Below are positions 1-8,543 of a stretch of DNA of 36,156 nucleotides, piece after piece; positions within the stretch are counted from its first letter, which is position 1; each line of letters begins with the position of its first letter. The DNA comes from a virus. Both the position numbers and the translations under genes were made by a program. The stretch covers positions 1-36,156 of IMG/VR virus record IMGVR_UViG_3300034031_000051; one strand, written 5' to 3'. The notes beneath the pieces are model-generated. The model had not been told where the DNA came from. It saw only the letters and a program-made list of their open reading frames with translations, and made no database searches.

Positions 1-240
1 CTACTTAGTAACCTTTATATCTTTATTAGCTAAGTATAACTTTTCAAGCTCTACGGCTATCAGCTTAAAAAAATCTTGTGGTAATTCTTTACTATTCACG
101 ATCTGCCAACATCCGGTCTTGTGCACATCCCTTCCAAACCAGTATTCAACACCTTTAGAATACATACAGTAGAACCCCTGTTTTCTCTCAATTAATCTCT
201 GGTAAACCTTACCCTCGTGTTTGATCGTGATGATAGGCAT
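1..240 (-). CDS. Small protein of unknown function after the lysis genes
   Basis: I do not recognise this 79-aa protein. The start was set at the ATG of MPIITIKHEGKV. A longer version (103 aa, from 312) would run back into the spanin gene and adds only a low-complexity hydrophobic leader. It looks soluble: a possible beta segment (TIKHEGKVYQRLIERK), aromatic residues in the middle and a helical C-terminus (DFFKLIAVELEKLYLA). There is no signal peptide. It is the last gene of the lysis unit, about 37 nt behind the spanin gene. On the minus strand, TATTTTTG near 265-272 resembles a host -7 box, so a separate promoter, as in a prophage cargo gene, is possible but weakly supported. The gene ends at the window edge. 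Confidence 0.5.
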   Translation of the reverse strand: MPIITIKHEGKVYQRLIERKQGFYCMYSKGVEYWFGRDVHKTGCWQIVNSKELPQDFFKLIAVELEKLYLANKDIKVTK

Positions 241-277
241 AACCAAAACTAACGAACTAAAAGTATTAGCAAAAATA

Positions 278-655
278 TTATTTAAACTTCCAGTAAAGGA
301 TTCCAGCAGCAAATACCAGAACCAGTATTATAATCTGAATTTTCAATGTTCCTTTTTCCCGTTCAATTTTTACTGCTTTGGTACTGGTTGCAACCGTTGC
401 ATCAATATCTTTTTTAACCTGAACCTTAGCTTTTGCTTTGGTGATCTTCTTGATATTTTCTTTTACTCGCACTGGTTTTGCATCACTTGAATACTCATAA
501 ATTCTTTCAGTTTCAGAATATTCAATACCATCATCTGTAACTGTTGAATCAAGTTTTACAGAAGTTTCAGTTTTGGTTTTATCTTGTTGGATGTGTTTAA
601 CGGTTTTGCATCCGGTGAAAGTAAGCAGTAATAAAAGTATGAACACCTTATGCAT
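278..655 (-). CDS. Probable unimolecular spanin (u-spanin) lipoprotein
   Basis: This 125-aa protein has a lipoprotein signal peptide with lipobox LTFTGC (lipidated Cys16) and, unusually, a second hydrophobic segment at the extreme C-terminus (about residues 106-121), followed by YWKFK. A lipid anchor for the outer membrane plus an inner-membrane helix joined by a charged periplasmic linker is the layout of u-spanins such as T1 gp11 (about 130 aa), which fuse the two membranes as the last step of lysis. The linker is rich in Lys, Thr and Glu. The start overlaps the holin stop by 8 bp, so the two are probably translationally coupled. The alternative is an Rz1-like protein with a separate Rz partner, but no partner gene is seen. 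Function is inferred from topology and context. Confidence 0.72.
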   Translation of the reverse strand: MHKVFILLLLLTFTGCKTVKHIQQDKTKTETSVKLDSTVTDDGIEYSETERIYEYSSDAKPVRVKENIKKITKAKAKVQVKKDIDATVATSTKAVKIEREKGTLKIQIIILVLVFAAGILYWKFK

Positions 656-1214
656 CCGGTTTTTCTCCTTTAGATGCTTCTTTCATTGCTAGGACTTCAT
701 CAATAGTTGCATCTATTTTAGCCTCCGCTTTTTCATAAAATTTTTCTTCTATAGTTCCAGTTAGGTTTAGAAGCCGTTTAAGAAAGGTAAATTCAGGGTT
801 AACCGAATAGATATTTTCAAGTATAGATGATACTTCATATAAGCTAATTGAGAAACAAGCACCGAATGCTAAGTAAAACGTGCTGTGACCTATTACCCCT
901 ATTAGCAAGAAATCCAATATAAACACCACCACCAGTATCAGGATATAAAAGAATGTTTTTTCTAATAATCCCTTTTTAAATTTTCGGGATGAAAAAGGTT
1001 CATTTCTATTACGTGAAGCTATAACACCTGTAACTACATCAATTAGAGTTAAGGCAAAAATAGCATAGATATAAACATGTATTCCGGCAAAGAATAACCA
1101 GCCCAATATGATGAACTTAAGAATTAGTGATGGTGTTGAACTTGAAAGTGCTGTACTAACAATACCAGCACCCAAAGCTTTAATATAAATTATCATTTCT
1201 TTAAACCTTCCCAT
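648..1214 (-). CDS. Phage holin, phage_holin_4-like family
   Basis: This 188-aa membrane protein has hydrophobic segments at about residues 28-60, 88-112 and 114-135. It has the motif LTLIDVVTGVIASRNRN, matching the D-x-x-T-G plus basic-loop signature of the phage_holin_4 (Cph1/toxin-secretion holin) family. The C-terminal third is a charged cytoplasmic tail. The role is timed permeabilisation of the inner membrane so that lysis can proceed. It is the first gene of the lysis unit and is followed, with overlap, by the spanin. The start at 1214 gives MGRFKEM; Met7 (1196) is an alternative with GGGAAGG in front of it. It lies 56 nt behind a late-motif site that follows the tail-fibre terminator. 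Confidence 0.8.
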   Translation of the reverse strand: MGRFKEMIIYIKALGAGIVSTALSSSTPSLILKFIILGWLFFAGIHVYIYAIFALTLIDVVTGVIASRNRNEPFSSRKFKKGLLEKTFFYILILVVVFILDFLLIGVIGHSTFYLAFGACFSISLYEVSSILENIYSVNPEFTFLKRLLNLTGTIEEKFYEKAEAKIDATIDEVLAMKEASKGEKPDA

Positions 1215-1270
1215 TATTAAAGGCTTGTAAGAACCGTGTTTTGTTATTATTTGTCATAAGGTATTTCTTC

Positions 1271-1282
1271 TATATAATACGT
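1271..1282 (-). promoter_or_regulatory. Late-promoter motif for the lysis unit (ACGTATTATATA)
   Basis: It reads ACGTATTATATA on the minus strand, an exact fit to the ACRTAWWATNTA consensus found at ten late-gene starts. It sits 12 nt behind the terminator hairpin of the tail-fibre unit and 56 nt before the holin ATG, the longest leader in the set. Promoter function is inferred from this repeated placement. Confidence 0.6.
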
Positions 1283-1294
1283 TTTAAGGGTAAT

Positions 1295-1323
1295 AAAAAA
1301 GGCTACCATGAAGGTAGCCTCTT
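1295..1323 (-). terminator. Intrinsic terminator after the tail-fibre unit
   Basis: On the minus strand a 7-bp stem (GGCTACC/GGTAGCC) is followed by a T-tract (TTTTTTATT). It starts 6 nt beyond the end of the 1085-aa gene, and the lysis-unit promoter motif follows directly. Confidence 0.85.
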
Positions 1324-1329
1324 AACTTA

Positions 1330-4300
1330 TTAGGTATTAAAGAACCTTAGTTTATAGAATCCAACATTTCTACCGTACGGGTTACCCTGTGTGAAGAATT
1401 TTATTCTTAAGGTTGTTGGATTTTGCCAGTTAGCACTACTGTTAAATTTAGGAACTGTCATTACTCCCATATCACCATATTCAAATGTGATACCTGATGC
1501 ACTACCTTTAATTTCTAATGAAGTGAACCTTTGAGTTTGCAAAGAAGTAAGAAATTCAGCATAAACTTCTTTATCGAGACTTTTATAAACTTGCCCGTTG
1601 GCTATATAATCTTCTCTATAAAAATTACCAGAATTTCTTCTGTAATAATATTGAGCTATAACTAAACCAGCATCATCTAATACTTCAATATAGTGTCCTG
1701 CCTTATCTGTAACAGGGTCGTTGTTCATATTGCCGGGAAATATAACCTGACCTTTCATTGACCAGTTAGAAAGGTTTAAATTCGTTCCTAATGTTCTGGT
1801 TACATCTAGTGTTCTACCTGATGCAGGTGCAACAAATTCAAAATAAATATCAGTACCTGCTAACCTGTAACGGTCGGTAGATTGTGAACCTAGTTTTGCA
1901 ATAAATTTATCTTCATACTCACCAAAGTTGTAAGGTGCTGGTATTGTCCACCCATTAGTATTGCCTGTAATAATATCACCAGCCTTTAAACCTGCTAACA
2001 AATCAGTACCTGCTAAAGCTCTAGGTGCAGCGTTAGTTGGTGTACCAGTTAAGAATTGGATTGAACCAGTATTATTAATTTTAATCCTGTGAATACCTTG
2101 ATGTACACTTTCATCACCGTGGATGACATTCAAAGAAGTATCACCAGTAAAATAAACTAGATTAGGTGTCAAAGCATTACCAGCTTGAAATGCTGGTGCT
2201 TTTCTCCCATCCCCTCCGGCTCTTTGTTCACCGAATACTCCAATTAGTAAACCATCCTGATGATAGTGAACATACTTATTCAATTGTCCACCTCTCCAAA
2301 ATTCACCGTGGTGACCTGTAACAATGTGCTCATTATAAGCCATTACACGACTACTATAATAACCTGCTACAGGGTCGTTATCTACCTTTCCTTCAAAGTT
2401 TTTCCATCTACCATAGTTAGCCCAATCAAATTCCCCATTTTCAGGAAAATCACCTCTGTGATTAGCTTCAACTGTTCGTAAACCTCTCCATTTGAACGTA
2501 CCGTTTTTTAAACCACCTAGTCTATATTGATTCGGTGCATCTTTATAATCTATACCACCTTGAAAAACTGCTAATGCACCATTGGCTGTAGTTTCGTGAT
2601 GATCTACACTAAATGGTGCTCCGGCCTCTGGCCCTGCTAAAGGAACAGTTACACTATCAACCCAAATATCAGAACCCCAAATTGGGTCGTTATTAGAATC
2701 AAATCCTGTTATATTCTTTCTCCACCAAGTTTGAGTACCACCACTATTAACAATCCATCTAATTGAACCGTCATCATACATCTTATACCCACCGAAAGGA
2801 ACAGTACTATTAGTTACTCTTACACCCGTTGCAGGTATAAATTCAACAACATCAACCACCGGATAACCAGCAGCATTCCTTCTTTGTGTACCGTAGGTTC
2901 TACCATTTGAAAGAGTTGCAAAATCACCAAGTCCATTATAATTACCTGTACCGTTTTCTTGCCAGTTGTATTTAAGCTTCCACCCCTCCCTTATTGGTTT
3001 GGTAGGGTCTATTTCATATTCTTGAAATGAACTTAATACCCTATGAGGCTGGTTTTTATTGACTTTTACATAATAATTCCTAACCAGATATTGAATATTA
3101 TTAATATATGTTCCATCAGCAGCGAAGTGTTGAATACGTGTATTTCCTGCATCACATACCCAATAAGAACCATCTGGTTCAAATGCAATTGAAGCAAATT
3201 CTGTAGTTAATCCATCACCATTAGATGTAGGTTTATTGAATAAGAATTTATCATTGAAAACTTCTTTATTAGGTGCGTGTAACCCTCCTAATTGACCTCT
3301 AGTCCAAAGTGCAGCACCTGTAGTAGCACTAAATGCTTTGATTTGTTGGCTTGAACCACCATCAATTATAGCAACTAAACCATTTCCATTATGATTAATA
3401 TCTAATACACTTTGAAATCCGGTTAGCGTTAAAGTAGCAGTAGCTAAACTACCATTGGTGTTAATAGGTCTTCTTACTACGGTTGTACCGCTTACAGCAT
3501 ACCATAGATCAGTACCGATAACACAAACAGAACTAGGTTTATCAATTGCCAAATCTTGTACTAAAGCACCAGTAGTAGCATTCAATACGCTAATATTTCC
3601 CCACTGTTTTCTACTTAAGAATACATAATCATCATTAGCAGCAATACCAGATATATCTGTAATACGTGCATAATTAACTATAATGGTTGCACCTGATGGT
3701 ATATCATTATAGTTTGATGGGATTGAAAAAGTACTTCCAGTTTTTGATACGTTTGAAAGGTTTAAATTTTGATTATAACCCGTACTGGCAGTGATTGAAA
3801 TTCCATTGTATCTTATGGGTTTAGAATCACTTACTGTATAAGTCATTGAACCGTTATAGGTAAAGCTTTGTGATGCTGGTTCTTTTTTCCAGCCTATTAC
3901 ACTTTGATACTCGATACCCCATTCCATTTTGGCAGTTACACCGGATGAAAAAGTTGAAAAAGTATTTCCACTTTTATTAGTTGCATAAACAAAGGATTCT
4001 GAACCACTATCTAAAGGGTCTGAACCAGCATAAAATATTTTAGTACTGTTTGTAGCTAAGAAATCTGTATTCTGATTTGTACCGTGAATACTCATAGGTG
4101 TAAACCTTACTTGCGGATTATCAAGATAAAAAGCACCCTGTGCAGCACCACCTTCACCGTACCCACTAGCATATAATGCCATAGGTTTCCCGTTCGGATG
4201 AATCATTGTTCTGATAGCTAGAATAGGGTCTAACGGCTTGTGCATATCATCACCTGTTTGATTAAGTGATGTGTTTGCCCAAACTCCAGCCCATTCATAC

Positions 4301-4587
4301 TGAATATTATGAGTTAATACTTTTGGAACATAGGTATCAGCAGGTAAGGTATTCCCGAAATCATCTTTTCCATCCCATAATTCAACATGTGTACCAGCAG
4401 GAAAAGACAAAGCAGCCCAAAGTTCACGAACCTTAGTACCTCCGGTTGTATAGATTCCAGCACTGGTTATTTTCTCACTAGTTAATGTGAATGAAAACTT
4501 ATCTGTAAATGCACTAGGTGCAGGTAGTACAGGTATACTTTTAGTTACGCTTTTTTTATTTTGTGTTTGCTTTAAATAGTTAAACAT
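1330..4587 (-). CDS. Large receptor-binding / tail-tip protein with FlgD-like and beta-propeller domains
   Basis: This 1085-aa protein is the last of the virion unit. Near the N-terminus (about residues 25-90) a segment with KVRELW...GTHVELWDGKDDFGNTLPADTY matches the FlgD/Ig-like fold pattern (Val-x-x-Leu-Trp ... Trp-Asp-Gly-x-Asp-x-x-Gly). The middle (roughly 310-500) carries repeated strands typical of NHL or similar beta-propellers, including EPDGSYWVCDAGNTRIQHF. The C-terminal 200 residues look like a beta-sandwich. Such architectures occur in phage receptor-binding proteins and in Bacteroidota carbohydrate-binding proteins. No catalytic motif was found. Placed after two other fibre-type genes, it is probably the distal adhesin that contacts surface glycans. 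Its position and size support this; the exact fold is inferred. Confidence 0.6.
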   Translation of the reverse strand: MFNYLKQTQNKKSVTKSIPVLPAPSAFTDKFSFTLTSEKITSAGIYTTGGTKVRELWAALSFPAGTHVELWDGKDDFGNTLPADTYVPKVLTHNIQYEWAGVWANTSLNQTGDDMHKPLDPILAIRTMIHPNGKPMALYASGYGEGGAAQGAFYLDNPQVRFTPMSIHGTNQNTDFLATNSTKIFYAGSDPLDSGSESFVYATNKSGNTFSTFSSGVTAKMEWGIEYQSVIGWKKEPASQSFTYNGSMTYTVSDSKPIRYNGISITASTGYNQNLNLSNVSKTGSTFSIPSNYNDIPSGATIIVNYARITDISGIAANDDYVFLSRKQWGNISVLNATTGALVQDLAIDKPSSVCVIGTDLWYAVSGTTVVRRPINTNGSLATATLTLTGFQSVLDINHNGNGLVAIIDGGSSQQIKAFSATTGAALWTRGQLGGLHAPNKEVFNDKFLFNKPTSNGDGLTTEFASIAFEPDGSYWVCDAGNTRIQHFAADGTYINNIQYLVRNYYVKVNKNQPHRVLSSFQEYEIDPTKPIREGWKLKYNWQENGTGNYNGLGDFATLSNGRTYGTQRRNAAGYPVVDVVEFIPATGVRVTNSTVPFGGYKMYDDGSIRWIVNSGGTQTWWRKNITGFDSNNDPIWGSDIWVDSVTVPLAGPEAGAPFSVDHHETTANGALAVFQGGIDYKDAPNQYRLGGLKNGTFKWRGLRTVEANHRGDFPENGEFDWANYGRWKNFEGKVDNDPVAGYYSSRVMAYNEHIVTGHHGEFWRGGQLNKYVHYHQDGLLIGVFGEQRAGGDGRKAPAFQAGNALTPNLVYFTGDTSLNVIHGDESVHQGIHRIKINNTGSIQFLTGTPTNAAPRALAGTDLLAGLKAGDIITGNTNGWTIPAPYNFGEYEDKFIAKLGSQSTDRYRLAGTDIYFEFVAPASGRTLDVTRTLGTNLNLSNWSMKGQVIFPGNMNNDPVTDKAGHYIEVLDDAGLVIAQYYYRRNSGNFYREDYIANGQVYKSLDKEVYAEFLTSLQTQRFTSLEIKGSASGITFEYGDMGVMTVPKFNSSANWQNPTTLRIKFFTQGNPYGRNVGFYKLRFFNT

Positions 4588-4595
4588 TATGAGAA

Positions 4596-5156
4596 TTAAG
4601 AAAGCTCTAAGAATTTACCTTTGGTAAGATATATTCCATCAGTTCCGTTGCCGGAAAATTGTCCATCTTCTGACGTTGGAAGGGCACTTATATAAAGCCT
4701 TGTAGTACTACTACTAACCGAAGCTGTAAAACTTGCAGTCACTTTATAATATCCATTACTTTTAGGTGTCATAGTTATTGTACCTGATGCACCACCTTCA
4801 ATTATTTGAGTACTTAAATTGAAAACTGTATATACATAAGTTGCCGAGAAATTATCACTAAATAATTCTAATGTTGCGTATACATAACCAGCAGGTTTAT
4901 AATAAAAAGATAGCTCATAACTCTTTCCAGCTACCACTTGTAAATCATATCTGGCAACACAATGATTATTAGATGAAGCTGTAGTAGGAACTATTTTATC
5001 AGCTAATAAATTACCTTCATCATCAGTTGCAGCATTTTCTGTAATAACCATATTGTTATTTTCCCACGGTGGAATTGCAGAAACTACAGAACCGAAAGTC
5101 ATTAAATTAACCTCGGCTGGAACCGTATTGAAAGTGTGACCATTAATTAAAATCAT
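4596..5156 (-). CDS. Probable carbohydrate-binding fibre accessory protein
   Basis: This 186-aa protein has a predicted all-beta make-up. Residues about 40-180 run in alternating hydrophobic strands (VVAGKSYELSFYYKP, TITMTPKSNGYYKVTASFTA), a pattern seen in CBM-like jelly rolls attached to phage fibres. There is no signal peptide and no catalytic motif. It lies 1 bp after the repeat fibre gene and 8 bp before the propeller protein, so all three are co-transcribed and probably form one adsorption apparatus. Carbohydrate binding is inferred from residue pattern and context only. Confidence 0.5.
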   Translation of the reverse strand: MILINGHTFNTVPAEVNLMTFGSVVSAIPPWENNNMVITENAATDDEGNLLADKIVPTTASSNNHCVARYDLQVVAGKSYELSFYYKPAGYVYATLELFSDNFSATYVYTVFNLSTQIIEGGASGTITMTPKSNGYYKVTASFTASVSSSTTRLYISALPTSEDGQFSGNGTDGIYLTKGKFLELS

Positions 5157-5157
5157 A

Positions 5158-7413
5158 TTAAAATCCTTTAGAATAACCTACTGCATCCCATTTAGAATCA
5201 ACTGCATTGTATATGAATTGTACATACATTGTTTTTGATGCTACAGTTGCTGTAGGTAAGGCAAAATCAGTACCTGCACGGTAGATAGCATTCCAAGTGA
5301 TTGTTCTGGAAGTACCATTATCTTTAATTCTAATCATTAATGGCTTACCTTCAAAAGGTGAAGCAGCAGCATTGATTGTTGCATTTTGTGCAAGTGCTGT
5401 TACTGTAAATAAACCATTTGATGAAGGTGTAATAGCAGATGAAGTAACTATAGTATCAAAATCAATAGTTTGAACTTCAACCCAACGTGTACCATTATAT
5501 AAATTATACTTTTTTGAAGTAGTGTTAAATACTTGTGAACCTGTTTCTGCACTAAGTGCATTTATTTCAGTTTGGGTTTTTCTCAATCCTACTAGACCAG
5601 CAGTAGTAAAACGGTAATAATCTGATAAACCATCATTACTGGCAAATCTGTCACTTTTAATTCTTAAAAAAGGTTGAGTTTGTCCACCAGTTTTTTCTAC
5701 GATACTAAATGCAGTTCCATCATAGGCAGGCATTGCAAGAAAATCAGATGATAAAAATGAACCATAAGCTTGAATAGTTCCGTTATTTCCAAATCGAATA
5801 ATACCATTACCGGATTTACCGAAATCAAAATAATCAGCACCTTCATTAATACTCATTTCTATATAAGGACTTCCATTAGATTTAGTCACTTCAAAACATT
5901 TATAAGCTAATGGATTGTACTTTAATCTAATCTTACCTTGACCGTTAGTTACAAAACATTTAATTGTTCCACCTTCATTAATAAATTGCACATAATCAGT
6001 ACCACCAGAAACATTATCTAGTGCTTTATCAATAGTTGCATTAGCAAATGTTACAACCTCTGCACCTGTAGCTTTTGTAAGCCTTAATAATCCTGCCTGA
6101 CCGTCTGTAGTACCTGTTATAGTAATTGTGGTACTATTACCAGTAACTGTAATTGATACATTTGGCGTAGTATCTGAATAATTCCAAGTGATAGCTGATG
6201 CTGTTGAATAAGTTAATGTACCGTAGGTTGTGGTAATCTTTTCTGCCTTGCTTGTAACAGCAGTTAAACCAGATATTGAATCATTTGTAACAGCACTTAA
6301 AGGTGTATAACCTAACGCTCCGGTAACACCAGAATTAGTTAATGTAAAACCTGTTAAATACTTAGTATCACTTTGAGTTTTGGTATAATAATTAGTTAAG
6401 GTTGAACCAGTAGCTATTTTATTAATTTCACTAGATGTATATCCTGTTGCAGTTGTTAAATTACTAGCTATTGAAGTTGAATAATCAGTTTGCGCTGATA
6501 ATGGAACATAGCCTAAAGCATTGGTAACACCACTTTTAGTAATGGTATATCCAGTTAAATAAACTGATAAATCCGGCTTATTCGTAATAGCACTATAAGT
6601 AACTCCGGTTAGGTATGCACCAGCAGCTTGATATTTTGAATCAAAACCCGTGTATGCAGAAGTGATAAATTTACCATCTGCTTCAACTTTAGTATAATAA
6701 CCACCTAAATTAGCACCTGAACCACTTAAAGCGATATTATCAACTTGTGATTTAGTATAGTAATTGACTAAACTTGTACCAGTTTTAACAGCATTGATTT
6801 CATTTGCAGTATAACCAGTAGATGTAGCTAATGAAGCATTTATAGCCCCTGTGAAGTCCGTTTGTGCTGAAAGTGGTGTAAACCCTAATGCACCTGTTAT
6901 TTCTGCTTTAGATGGTGCTACTTGGGTAAATCCGGTTAAATACTTTGAATCAGTTTGTGATTTAGTATAATAGTTGGTTAGATCAACTGAACCACCACTT
7001 AAAACCATATTATTGATCTCTGATTTGTTGTAATAGTTGATTAAAGTTGAACCTGTTTTGATCTTGTTAACCTCACTTACAGTAAATCCGGTACTATTGG
7101 CATATGCCATGTTAATGGCTCCGGTATAATCGGTTGATGCACTCAAAGGAATAAACCCTAAAGCATTTGTTATTTCAACTTTAGAGGGTGCAGCCTGTGT
7201 AAAACCTGTTAGATACTTAGAATCAGCTTGTGATTTAGTGTAATAATTAGTAAGGTCTGGTGTAGCTCCGGTTAAGGTTGCACCACTTACAATAGCTAAC
7301 ATATCAGCGTTATAATCAATGCAATCTTTTAATTCATTAATATCTAACGCATTCAATTCATTTGAATCATATGGCGTTTGTTGATTTTTATGGCTAAACG
7401 TAGTTTTTTTCAT
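5158..7413 (-). CDS. Tail fibre with about 100-residue internal repeats
   Basis: This 751-aa protein has about four tandem repeats across roughly residues 50-370. Each contains the element YYTKSQxDSKYLTGFT, then a GALGFTPLSAQTD-type strand and an STGYTxxEINxxKTG turn, typical of trimeric phage fibre shafts. The C-terminal part (about 430-751) is a set of unrelated beta domains ending in the hydrophobic YSKGF. The same YYTKxQxDxKYLTG element appears in the 707-aa fibre gene at 19781-21904, so the two are partial paralogues. No promoter motif is seen in front of it; it is transcribed with the portal unit. Confidence 0.78.
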   Translation of the reverse strand: MKKTTFSHKNQQTPYDSNELNALDINELKDCIDYNADMLAIVSGATLTGATPDLTNYYTKSQADSKYLTGFTQAAPSKVEITNALGFIPLSASTDYTGAINMAYANSTGFTVSEVNKIKTGSTLINYYNKSEINNMVLSGGSVDLTNYYTKSQTDSKYLTGFTQVAPSKAEITGALGFTPLSAQTDFTGAINASLATSTGYTANEINAVKTGTSLVNYYTKSQVDNIALSGSGANLGGYYTKVEADGKFITSAYTGFDSKYQAAGAYLTGVTYSAITNKPDLSVYLTGYTITKSGVTNALGYVPLSAQTDYSTSIASNLTTATGYTSSEINKIATGSTLTNYYTKTQSDTKYLTGFTLTNSGVTGALGYTPLSAVTNDSISGLTAVTSKAEKITTTYGTLTYSTASAITWNYSDTTPNVSITVTGNSTTITITGTTDGQAGLLRLTKATGAEVVTFANATIDKALDNVSGGTDYVQFINEGGTIKCFVTNGQGKIRLKYNPLAYKCFEVTKSNGSPYIEMSINEGADYFDFGKSGNGIIRFGNNGTIQAYGSFLSSDFLAMPAYDGTAFSIVEKTGGQTQPFLRIKSDRFASNDGLSDYYRFTTAGLVGLRKTQTEINALSAETGSQVFNTTSKKYNLYNGTRWVEVQTIDFDTIVTSSAITPSSNGLFTVTALAQNATINAAASPFEGKPLMIRIKDNGTSRTITWNAIYRAGTDFALPTATVASKTMYVQFIYNAVDSKWDAVGYSKGF

Positions 7414-7421
7414 TTTTATTT

Positions 7422-7970
7422 TTAATTTAATTTTATTGGAAATTTATACGGAAATCCGTACTTAACACCGTTTTTATTAGCAAACGATATTGGAAATGAG
7501 TAAGGAAATCCTTTGGCTTTTAATGCTTCCGGTTCTTTAGGTATTTTATATATATTAGATTCTCTGAATTGTGTGAAATTCAAACCGAATACACAACCAG
7601 CTATTCTATCAACATTGCCATCTTTAAAGGATGTTACTTTTATATCTGATAAAATTTCATATTCACCATCAATTTGATTTTCAAAATATGTTATAATATC
7701 ATCAGCAATCAGTGAACAATCTGATACTATTTCAATATCATTTCCTTCAATATCTGTATCATAAGAATCAGCAATTGTAATACTGAACTGATGAATTTTT
7801 TTATCACCTCTGATAGTTTCAGGACTTATAAAAGCAATGTTAGCAACCGGATAAACTAAATCTGATTTAGAATTAAAATCAAATTCATTCCCAAACAAAA
7901 CCGTTTTAACTTGTGGATGTGATTCTAATACAGATTGTAATAATTTTTTATATTGATTAACTGTAATCAT
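7422..7970 (-). CDS. Tail-terminator / neck-type protein (tentative)
   Basis: This 182-aa protein has an N-terminal helix (TVNQYKKLLQSVLESHPQVKTVLFGN) followed by strands and an acidic centre. Size and position (after portal and connector, before fibres) fit a tail terminator or tail-completion protein, which caps the tail tube at the neck. It abuts the connector gene without a gap (7970/7971). I do not see a diagnostic motif. An alternative is a baseplate or head-closure protein. Confidence 0.45.
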   Translation of the reverse strand: MITVNQYKKLLQSVLESHPQVKTVLFGNEFDFNSKSDLVYPVANIAFISPETIRGDKKIHQFSITIADSYDTDIEGNDIEIVSDCSLIADDIITYFENQIDGEYEILSDIKVTSFKDGNVDRIAGCVFGLNFTQFRESNIYKIPKEPEALKAKGFPYSFPISFANKNGVKYGFPYKFPIKLN

Positions 7971-8543
7971 TTATAATAATCTCCTATAATATCCAGTTTT
8001 GTATGCTCTGCTTTTATAGGCTTCGCTATAATTATATGAATCATCTGGTAAACTAATCCCAGTAAATCCAAAGGTTGTATCTATCTCTGATGGCACATCT
8101 GTTTCATCGTTTTCATCCGTTCTAAGGTGTTCAATCAGTCTGGACTTGTAACCATCCAGTTTAGCAGAATAAGAGCTTCTAAGAGCTTCTAAATCCTTTA
8201 AATCACTAGTATTTGAATTATCATCTTTAAGCGTCTGTACGCCCTTAGCAGTAACTTTATAATGAATTGGATTAAGTGAGTATAAAAGAGCACCATAAAC
8301 CATTACAGGCTTAATATATTCAAGTAATAATGCATCTTCATCACTATAGGTGTAACCGGAAACAGTTTTACCTGAAACAAGAACATTTGATAACTTTTTA
8401 TAAGTATCAGCTCCGATTAAAGGAACTAGTTCAAGTTCTTGAAACTCTTTAATTGCTAGGTTCAAAACTTTCTCACCTACATTATCTTGAATAATTGAAT
8501 ATTCTTTAAGTTCCGGTACTGATATAAATAATATCTGTTTCAT
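7971..8543 (-). CDS. Head-tail connector-like protein (DUF6712-type)
   Basis: This 190-aa protein is mainly helical, with the pattern LKEYSIIQDNVGEKVLNLAIKEFQELELVPLIGADTYKKL. It resembles the DUF6712-type proteins common in Bacteroidota phages next to the portal, which are thought to be head-tail connector (adaptor) subunits. It follows the portal with a 1-nt overlap and precedes a tail-terminator-like gene, which fits a role at the neck. The family assignment is from memory of its N-terminal pattern. Confidence 0.55.
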   Translation of the reverse strand: MKQILFISVPELKEYSIIQDNVGEKVLNLAIKEFQELELVPLIGADTYKKLSNVLVSGKTVSGYTYSDEDALLLEYIKPVMVYGALLYSLNPIHYKVTAKGVQTLKDDNSNTSDLKDLEALRSSYSAKLDGYKSRLIEHLRTDENDETDVPSEIDTTFGFTGISLPDDSYNYSEAYKSRAYKTGYYRRLL

